In this document: positions 13,745 to 17,780 of the stretch, piece after piece
Position numbering within the stretch: the stretch's first letter is position 1
How the letters are laid out: every line of letters begins with the position of its first letter
Source of the DNA: an uncultured Erysipelotrichaceae bacterium
GTDB taxonomy: Bacteria; Bacillota_I; Bacilli_A; RF39; UBA660
Direction of reading: 5' to 3'
NCBI GenBank assembly: GCA_902783345.1
Contig: CACZQI010000038.1
Span: forward strand, 1 to 17,780
Length of the DNA stretch: 17,780 nucleotides
Program-made: the position numbers and the translations under genes
Notes under the pieces: model-generated
Told to the model about the DNA's origin: nothing
Seen by the model: the letters and a program-made list of their open reading frames with translations, nothing else
Database searches by the model: none

Positions 13745-14863
13745 ATGGAAATAATTGGCATAATTGCAGAATATAATCCTTTTCATAATGGACACATATA
13801 TCATATTAATAAAATTAAAGAAATGTATCCAAATTCTCTAATTATTTTAGCCCTTAATGGTTACTTTTTAGAACGTGGTGAAGTAAGCATTTTATCTAAA
13901 GAAGAAAAAACTAAAATATCTTTAGAAAATAATGTTGATATTGTCACAGAAATTCCTTTTGTTTTTGGTAGTCAATCAGCTGATACTTTTGCTGATATAT
14001 CATGCCAAATATTAAATACTTTAGGATGCACTAAACTAATTTTTGGTAGTGAAACTAATGATATAAATTTACTTACTAAAATTGCTAAAAAAGAATTAGA
14101 AAATGATTTTAATGATAAAGTTAAAAAAGAAATTAATAAAGGTGTTAATTACCCTACTGCTTTAAATAAATCAATAGGTATAGATATAAACACTCCTAAT
14201 GATTTACTAGGTATTTCTTATATTAAAACCATCTTAAAAAATAATTTAAATATTGAGCCAATTACTATTCAAAGAACAAATGATTATCATGATAAAAAAT
14301 CAAATGATACTATAATAAGTGCTTCTAATATAAGAGAAAAAATTAAAAATAAAGAAGATATTTCTAAATATACTCCTTATCAAGATTTAATCTTAAATTA
14401 TAATGAAGATGATTTATTTAAATTATTAAAATATAAAATATTAACTGATCATAATTTAAATAGTTATTTAACTGTTGATGAAGGAATTGAATATAAACTT
14501 ATTAAAGAAATTAACAATGTAAATAGTTTAGATGAATTAATAAATAAAATTAAATCTAAAAGATATACTTATAATCGTCTTAGAAGAATGCTTATCCACA
14601 TCCTTATTGGGCTAACTAAAATAGATCGCAATAATTTAAAATTAGAATATATTAAAGTATTAGGTTTTAATCAAAAAGGTCAAGATTATTTAAAAACTAT
14701 TAAAAAAGATATTCCTATTCAAAGAAAAATATCTGATAAATACTTAGCCCAAAAATATGAACTTACTTCTTCTTGTATTTATGATTTATTATCAGGCAGT
14801 AATTCATATGAGTTTGAAAAGTCTAATAAACCAATAAAATATAATGAGAATGCTAAAAATTAG
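13745..14863 (+). CDS. tmcAL: tRNA(Met) cytidine acetate ligase TmcAL
   Basis: TmcAL (YlbM) activates acetate with ATP and transfers it to N4 of the wobble cytidine of elongator tRNA-Met, securing AUG decoding. The N-terminal nucleotidyltransferase fold is plain: IIGIIAEYNPFHNGHIYHI (residues 3-21) holds the HxGH-type ATP site. ALNGYFLERGEVSILSKEEKT (36-56) matches the family's SGNFVQRGEPA region, and EIPFVFGSQSADTFA (73-87) matches EIP-x-YA-SQSA-FA. SASNIREKIKN near 196 is a second conserved segment. The C-terminal region is helical with YNRLRRMLIHILIG near 276. At 372 residues it is slightly shorter than the roughly 400 usual. Single-gene unit with its own promoter and terminator. Confidence 0.94.
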   Translation: MEIIGIIAEYNPFHNGHIYHINKIKEMYPNSLIILALNGYFLERGEVSILSKEEKTKISLENNVDIVTEIPFVFGSQSADTFADISCQILNTLGCTKLIFGSETNDINLLTKIAKKELENDFNDKVKKEINKGVNYPTALNKSIGIDINTPNDLLGISYIKTILKNNLNIEPITIQRTNDYHDKKSNDTIISASNIREKIKNKEDISKYTPYQDLILNYNEDDLFKLLKYKILTDHNLNSYLTVDEGIEYKLIKEINNVNSLDELINKIKSKRYTYNRLRRMLIHILIGLTKIDRNNLKLEYIKVLGFNQKGQDYLKTIKKDIPIQRKISDKYLAQKYELTSSCIYDLLSGSNSYEFEKSNKPIKYNENAKN

Positions 14864-14872
14864 CATTTTTTT
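14849..14872 (+). terminator. Terminator of tmcAL
   Basis: AATGCTA-AAAAT-TAGCATT forms a 7-bp stem that includes the stop codon of tmcAL and is followed by a run of seven T. Confidence 0.85.
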
Positions 14873-14880
14873 AATGTAAA

Positions 14881-14889
14881 TGTTATAAT
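14881..14889 (+). promoter_or_regulatory. Extended -10 promoter of lemA
   Basis: TGT-TATAAT, the same extended -10 as at tmcAL, directly after the tmcAL terminator and 17 bases before the lemA start. No good -35 is seen; its place is taken by the terminator T run. Confidence 0.55.
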
Positions 14890-14906
14890 AATTTTGAGGT
14901 GATAAA

Positions 14907-15467
14907 ATGAAGAAAGGATTGATTATTTTAGTAGCAGTAATTATTGCTTTAGTTTTATTTGGAGTTTCTTCTTATAATGGTTTAGTAACAAAGAAAGAAA
15001 ATGTTGATGCTAAAATATCAGAAATTGATGTTCAACTTAAAAGAAGAAGTGATTTAATTCCTAACTTAGTTAATACTGTTAAAGGAATTATGAAACATGA
15101 ACAAAAAGTTGTTAATAGTGTTACTGAGGCAAGAAGTGCTTTAGTAAATGCTGGTACAACTGCTGAAAAGTTAGAAGCCAATAAAAAATTAACTGAAGCA
15201 ATTAATAATTTATATGTTGTAGTTGAAAATTATCCAGATTTAAAAGCTAATACTAACTTTATCCAATTACAAGATGAAATTGCTGGTACGGAAAATCGTA
15301 TTGCTTATGCTAGAAGCGAATATAATAAAGCAGCTAAAGATTATAATACTTCAATTAAGAAATTCCCAATGAATATCTTTGCTAATACTTTCGGTTTTGA
15401 AAAAGTAGATTATTTCGAAACAACTGAAGCCGAAAAGGAAAATGTCAATGTTAACTTTGAAGATTAA
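14907..15467 (+). CDS. lemA: LemA family membrane protein
   Basis: LemA proteins are small inner-membrane proteins with a long helical domain; their molecular role is not settled. The 186 residues start with a membrane helix (about 4-23, GLIILVAVIIALVLFGVSSY). The typical sequence follows: YNGLVTKKENVDAKISEIDVQLKRR, then DLIPNLVNTVKGIMKHE near 50, and the C-terminal signature ENYPDLKANTNFIQLQDEI (about 108-126), ENRIAYARSEYNKAAKDYN and KKFPMNIFANTFGFEK. Length and motif order are normal. AGGTGATAA is the ribosome-binding site. The end overlaps the TPM-domain gene by 20 bases, so the pair is translationally coupled, an arrangement common in bacteria. Confidence 0.95.
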   Translation: MKKGLIILVAVIIALVLFGVSSYNGLVTKKENVDAKISEIDVQLKRRSDLIPNLVNTVKGIMKHEQKVVNSVTEARSALVNAGTTAEKLEANKKLTEAINNLYVVVENYPDLKANTNFIQLQDEIAGTENRIAYARSEYNKAAKDYNTSIKKFPMNIFANTFGFEKVDYFETTEAEKENVNVNFED

Positions 15468-16173
15468 AAAGTATTTATGGATGGCTCTATGCTTATTTAT
15501 ACCTACTAGTGTAAATGCAGTTGTAAACTCAACAAATGAATTTTATGTAAATGATTACGCTAATATTTTGTCTAGTGAAACTGAAAAATACATTTTAGAT
15601 AAAAGTGTAGAACTATATAATCATAATGGAGCCCAAATTGTTGTAGTAACTATTCCAAATTTAGAAGGAGCATCTATTGAAAATTATGCAACTGATTTAT
15701 TTAATAGTTGGGGCATTGGTGATAAAGATAAAAATAATGGTTTACTTTTATTACTAGCATTAGATGAGCGTATGTTTAGAGTTGAAGTTGGCTCTGGTAT
15801 TGAAGGAATTTTACCTGATGGTAAAACTGGTAGATATCAGGATAATTATCTTATTCCCTATCTAAAAGAGAATAAGTGGGATGATGGTATTAAATCATTA
15901 TATGATGCTTTTTATAATGAACTATATTCTGTTGATAATCTAGAAGAATATAAATCTAACGAAGGTGAAGAAGCCTTAATAGCGTTTATAATATGGCTAA
16001 TAATTATTATCATAATTATAAGTTTAATAAGAAAATCAAATAAGCATTTTGGTGGATACTATGGTGGCTTTGGTTCATCTGGTGGATTTTCTTCAGGCGG
16101 ATTTTCAAGTGGCGGTGGTTTTTCCGGTGGCGGAGGGCACTCTTCTGGCGGTGGATCATCAAGAAGTTTTTAA
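15448..16173 (+). CDS. TPM-domain (TLP18.3/Psb32/MOLO-1) membrane protein
   Basis: This protein of about 241 residues has a signal peptide (MLTLKIKKYLWMALCLFIPTSVNA). An extracytoplasmic TPM domain follows (about 30-150), with FYVNDYANILSSETEKYI, AQIVVVTIPNLEG, LFNSWGIGDKDKNNGLLLLLAL and RVEVGSGIEGILPDGKTGRY, the family's hallmark. A membrane helix (about 180-196, ALIAFIIWLIIIIIIISLI) and a Gly/Ser-rich tail rich in SSGG repeats complete it. This is the YgcG-type layout, usually paired with LemA as here. The start at 15448 has AGGAA 7 bases upstream; the ATG at 15442 is only 1 base from it. Role is probably in the envelope, but not defined biochemically. The low-complexity tail is normal for the family. 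Confidence 0.92.
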   Translation: MLTLKIKKYLWMALCLFIPTSVNAVVNSTNEFYVNDYANILSSETEKYILDKSVELYNHNGAQIVVVTIPNLEGASIENYATDLFNSWGIGDKDKNNGLLLLLALDERMFRVEVGSGIEGILPDGKTGRYQDNYLIPYLKENKWDDGIKSLYDAFYNELYSVDNLEEYKSNEGEEALIAFIIWLIIIIIIISLIRKSNKHFGGYYGGFGSSGGFSSGGFSSGGGFSGGGGHSSGGGSSRSF

Positions 16174-16213
16174 TATAAAAATATCGACTTAAAATGAGTC
16201 GATATTTATTTTG
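16174..16213. terminator. Bidirectional terminator between the TPM gene and khpA
   Basis: An 11-bp perfect stem (AAATATCGACT at 16179-16189 with its complement at 16197-16207) lies between the convergent genes and overlaps the khpA stop. T-rich sequence follows on both strands. Confidence 0.8.
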
Positions 16214-16440
16214 ATTTTATTTAAATTATGTGTATAGGCATAAGCTTGAATTAATGTTCTAATGGCATTTGCCATTTTTCCAGCTCTACCTATTACTGCT
16301 CCCATATCTGATTCATGAACAATAACTTCTAATATGATGCCTTCATCATCACTTGAAAATTCTTGAACACTTACCATATCAGGTTCTTTAACTAAATTTT
16401 TTACTAAAGTACTAGTAAAATCTATTAACTCTTTATGCAT
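16189..16440 (-). CDS. khpA: KH-domain RNA-binding protein KhpA
   Basis: KhpA is a small cytoplasmic RNA-binding protein that pairs with KhpB and, in Gram-positive cocci, affects cell division and elongation. The 83-residue sequence is a single KH domain: LVKNLVKEPDMVSVQEF at the start, ILEVIVHESDMGAVIGRAGKMANAIRTLIQAY in the centre with the RNA-gripping GxxG loop (IGRAGK), and a final strand KIKINID. Length is normal. It sits two bases after rpsP, with GAGGC inside the end of rpsP as ribosome-binding site. The usual following genes rimM and trmD are absent here, so this operon is a shortened version. Confidence 0.93.
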   Translation of the reverse strand: MHKELIDFTSTLVKNLVKEPDMVSVQEFSSDDEGIILEVIVHESDMGAVIGRAGKMANAIRTLIQAYAYTHNLNKIKINIDSF

Positions 16441-16442
16441 GA

Positions 16443-16730
16443 TTAAGCCTCTTTCTTACTAGCTTTTTTAGGTGCAGTTTTATATTTAGCCCAAACTCCA
16501 GTTTTACTTAAAAGATTTTTAACTGTATCAGTTGGAATTGCACCATTATTTAACCATTTTAATGCTTTTTCTTCATCTACTTTTACATTATTTTCTTTGT
16601 AGATTGGTTCATAAGTACCGATAGTTTCAATAAATCTACCATCTCTTGGACTTCTAGAATCAGCAGCTACAATACGATAAAATGGTCTTTGTTTAGAACC
16701 CATTCTTTTTAATCTTAATTTAACAGCCAT
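16443..16730 (-). CDS. rpsP: 30S ribosomal protein S16
   Basis: S16 is needed for 30S assembly. The 95-residue protein is typical: [40 protein letters not shown] at the N-terminus carries the family signature, then [27 protein letters not shown] and a lysine-rich tail (KKASKKEA). AAGGAGG lies before the ATG. It is the first gene of an operon with khpA. ffh, often upstream, is not here; cotE is. The promoter is strong and its -35 box sits inside the terminator hairpin of cotE. Confidence 0.98.
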   Translation of the reverse strand: MAVKLRLKRMGSKQRPFYRIVAADSRSPRDGRFIETIGTYEPIYKENNVKVDEEKALKWLNNGAIPTDTVKNLLSKTGVWAKYKTAPKKASKKEA

Positions 16731-16756
16731 AATTTGCCTCCTTTTTTACAATCAAT

Positions 16757-16785
16757 ACTATAACACACAAAAAATATGGTGTCAA
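16757..16785 (-). promoter_or_regulatory. Strong sigma-A promoter of rpsP-khpA
   Basis: On the minus strand TTGACA (16780-16785) is exactly 17 bases from TATAGT (16757-16762), with the start point some 20 bases before the AAGGAGG site. The -35 hexamer is part of the 3' arm of the upstream hairpin. Confidence 0.8.
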
Positions 16786-16805
16786 CTAATTTTGGTTGAC
16801 ACCAT
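16766..16805 (-). terminator. Terminator of cotE
   Basis: A perfect 11-bp stem (16776-16786 with 16795-16805, arms ATGGTGTCAAC and its complement) lies at the end of cotE. On the minus strand it is followed by ATTTTTTG. It includes the cotE stop codon. Confidence 0.85.
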
Positions 16806-17322
16806 TTAAATAATTCTCATTGATGTCGATATCTAAATCACCTTTATTTTCATCCATCTCTTCATCATAATCATCAATAATATCCTCAACATTAACTCTT
16901 ACTGTCATATCCCCTACTATTTCCACACCAAGTTCTTTTTCAACTGTAATATCAATTGTATTTCCTTTTGCTTCTACTGAACTTACCTGAGGATCAGTTA
17001 GGCTTCTTACTATAATATCATTTTTATTAGTTAAGGCATCATTGCTTTTTAACTTAACATTAACTGTTTCCGTATAAGGATAATTATGAACGATAACATT
17101 TGTCTTTGTATTATTATCATAAGAATACCAAATATTAATATCATATGAACCATTAACACTTACGGCATTATTAGTTCCAGTTCCATTAAAAGTATGATTT
17201 ATAATCCAACAGCCTAAAACATTACTAACATTTTCATTTACTGGCACACTAAAAGTATCTTTACTTAATTTTTTAGTTTTACCAATAACTGCTTTAGTAA
17301 CAATTTCTTTTATATTAGCCAT
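16786..17322 (-). CDS. cotE: Spore coat morphogenetic protein CotE
   Basis: CotE is made in the mother cell and directs assembly of the outer spore coat. The 178 residues line up along their length with B. subtilis CotE as I recall it. The start MANIKEIVTKAVIGKTKKL corresponds to its EIITKAVVAKGRKF. NVLGCWIINHTFNG (residues 34-47) matches ILGGWIINHKY; SYDINIWYSYDNNTKTNVI (near 59-77) matches YDVNVWYSYADNTKTEV. The protein closes with an acidic tail (about 150-178) ending ENYLNGVNQN, like the acidic C-terminus of CotE. Length agrees with the 181 of B. subtilis. GAGGAG is 7 bases before the ATG and a sigma-K-like promoter lies upstream. It is the strongest lineage marker in the window. Confidence 0.92.
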   Translation of the reverse strand: MANIKEIVTKAVIGKTKKLSKDTFSVPVNENVSNVLGCWIINHTFNGTGTNNAVSVNGSYDINIWYSYDNNTKTNVIVHNYPYTETVNVKLKSNDALTNKNDIIVRSLTDPQVSSVEAKGNTIDITVEKELGVEIVGDMTVRVNVEDIIDDYDEEMDENKGDLDIDINENYLNGVNQN

Positions 17323-17340
17323 CTTATCACTCCTCTATAC

Positions 17341-17368
17341 TAATTTATGCATATGTAATTATTTTTGT
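17341..17368 (-). promoter_or_regulatory. Possible sigma-K-type promoter of cotE
   Basis: Reading the minus strand, AC (17367-17368), then 17 bases, then CATAAATTA (17341-17349), fits AC-N16/17-CATAnnnTA. The start point would be about 12 bases before the cotE ATG, close to the GAGGAG site. Weaker than the coat-gene match at 8099-8125. Confidence 0.4.
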
Positions 17369-17463
17369 ACCAAAAGAAAAGATAAATAATAAGTATTTAC
17401 CTTTATGAGTTATCAGGAATTTCCCGAATGTATACTTATAATTAATAATTTCTTTTTCATAAG

Positions 17464-17485
17464 AAAAAACACCTACTCTAAGGTG
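17464..17485 (-). terminator. Probable terminator of the small hydrophobic peptide mRNA
   Basis: On the minus strand CACCT-TAGAGT-AGGTG is a 5-bp stem followed by TTTTTT. It is the first such signal after the peptide gene (stop at 17614) and would give a 3' UTR of about 150 bases. Confidence 0.5.
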
Positions 17486-17530
17486 ATTATATCATTTAAT
17501 TACCCCCCCAAGCGTCAAATTTGTGTCAAG

Positions 17531-17560
17531 TTGACATTTACTTTAAAACTATGTTAAAAT
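17531..17560 (+). promoter_or_regulatory. Promoter of the antisense small RNA
   Basis: Consensus TTGACA (17531-17536) is 18 bases from TAAAAT (17555-17560), which has a TGT extension. No open reading frame with a ribosome-binding site follows, only structured RNA and a terminator. TTGACA is one arm of a palindrome TGTCAA-G-TTGACA (17524-17536). Confidence 0.7.
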
Positions 17561-17567
17561 ACAAATT

Positions 17568-17640
17568 GAAAGAGATGAGATTAGATCCTCATCACCTTTC
17601 GGTGTTTGTGGCACTATCTATTTTTATAGATAGTGTTTTT
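17568..17640 (+). ncRNA. Candidate antitoxin small RNA (three hairpins)
   Basis: From its promoter an RNA of about 73 bases is predicted. It has a first stem GATGAG (17574-17579) with CTCATC (17588-17593) and an 8-base loop. A small hairpin follows, ACC-TTTC-GGT (17594-17603). Last is a 10-bp terminator stem (17612-17621 with 17626-17635) ending in TTTTT. It is convergent with, and complementary to, the last nine codons and the 3' UTR of the 42-residue peptide gene on the other strand. This is the geometry of txpA/RatA- and bsrG/SR4-type systems. I do not recognise the RNA as a named family. Confidence 0.6.
17612..17640 (+). terminator. Terminator of the small RNA
   Basis: CACTATCTAT-TTTT-ATAGATAGTG followed by TTTTT is a textbook intrinsic terminator on the plus strand. 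On the minus strand no T run follows, so the peptide mRNA should read through it. Confidence 0.85.
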
Positions 17641-17742
17641 CGTTACATATTGAACAATTTTAAATACTATTTGTACTAAGATTATTTCAACTTGTAAAAG
17701 AATAAAAATGAATATACACAGAATTAATTCTATAATAGACAT
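17614..17742 (-). CDS. Small hydrophobic peptide, candidate type I toxin
   Basis: This 42-residue peptide is too short for ordinary ORF calling. It starts at the ATG at 17742 with an unusually strong ribosome-binding site (AGAGGAGG, 7 bases upstream) and ends at TAG at 17614-17616. The sequence MSIIELILCIFIFILL (residues 1-16) opens a hydrophobic stretch that runs to about residue 32 with a few polar positions (Gln17, Glu19, Gln24). It closes with a basic polar tail (KNTIYKNR). One membrane-spanning helix with a charged C-terminus is the build of type I toxins such as TxpA/BsrG-like peptides, though I see no close match to a named one. The promoter lies beyond the right edge. The last nine codons are covered by the convergent small RNA. 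Gene reality is likely; toxicity is inferred. Confidence 0.6.
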   Translation of the reverse strand: MSIIELILCIFIFILLQVEIILVQIVFKIVQYVTKNTIYKNR

Positions 17743-17780
17743 AAGTATTCCTCCTCTCATGATTACCAAAACCCCCTGAA

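Noticed and set aside
17409..17456. Fifteen-codon frame starting MKKKLL on the minus strand
   Set aside because: Too short, no proper ribosome-binding site (only a T run upstream), and it lies after the probable terminator of the peptide gene.
17507..17536. Minus-strand TTGACA in the palindrome at 17524-17536 as a second, divergent promoter
   Set aside because: No -10-like sequence at 16-18 bases; the run of C at this position makes one unlikely. The palindrome may still be an operator, but nothing further supports it.

Overview
The window comes from a very AT-rich, spore-forming member of the Bacillota. It carries a CotE homologue and a CotY/CotZ/ExsY-type cysteine-rich coat protein. CotE is, as far as I know, characteristic of the class Bacilli, so an uncultured gut-type Bacilli lineage (Erysipelotrichales/RF39-like) is my best guess, not a proof. 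The standard bacterial code works throughout: TGG for Trp, with TAA, TAG and TGA all read as stops. Genes are tightly packed, mostly have good Shine-Dalgarno sites, and are separated by compact hairpins often shared by convergent genes.

Layout. 1-297 (-): start of an exported protein with a SipW-type leader, running off the left edge. 390-1301 (-): YhcG/DUF1016 PD-(D/E)XK nuclease. 1490-3803 (-): ftsA-ftsZ division operon. 3908-5922 (+): murT-gatD-like pair, diverging from ftsA. 5932-7515 (-): membrane-anchored surface protein with a Thr/Pro linker. 7613-8071 (-): coat protein with a sigma-K-like promoter. 8176-8487 (+): small membrane protein with a degenerate PTS EIIB domain. 8500-9197 (-): dut and a DUF1292 protein. 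9280-11510 (-): envelope operon of lipoprotein, acidic disordered protein, DUF948-like protein and YtxH protein. 11704-13625 (-): DUF2779 Cas4-like/DEDD nuclease and a deoxyribosyltransferase-like protein. 13745-14863 (+): tmcAL. 14907-16173 (+): lemA and a TPM-domain gene. 16189-16730 (-): rpsP-khpA. 16786-17322 (-): cotE. 17464-17780: a candidate type I toxin-antitoxin locus.

How it fits together. Most genes are core housekeeping (division, lipid II modification, dUTP control, tRNA modification, ribosome, RNA binding) or envelope functions, with two spore-coat genes that both have sigma-K-like promoters. The less ordinary content is of two kinds. First, several proteins keep a recognisable fold but have lost catalytic residues: GatD lacks both the Cys and the His of its glutaminase site, the EIIB domain lacks its phosphorylated Cys, and MurT lacks one of four zinc cysteines. 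The surface protein may be a pseudo-hydrolase. Second, the right edge holds a 42-residue hydrophobic peptide gene with a very strong ribosome-binding site. Its 3' end is covered by a convergent, three-hairpin small RNA that has its own promoter and terminator, which is the architecture of a type I toxin-antitoxin system.

In several genes (ftsZ, murT, YtxH, TPM, NDT-like) the most upstream start codon lies too close to, or inside, the Shine-Dalgarno sequence. I moved those starts to the codon the ribosome-binding site supports.
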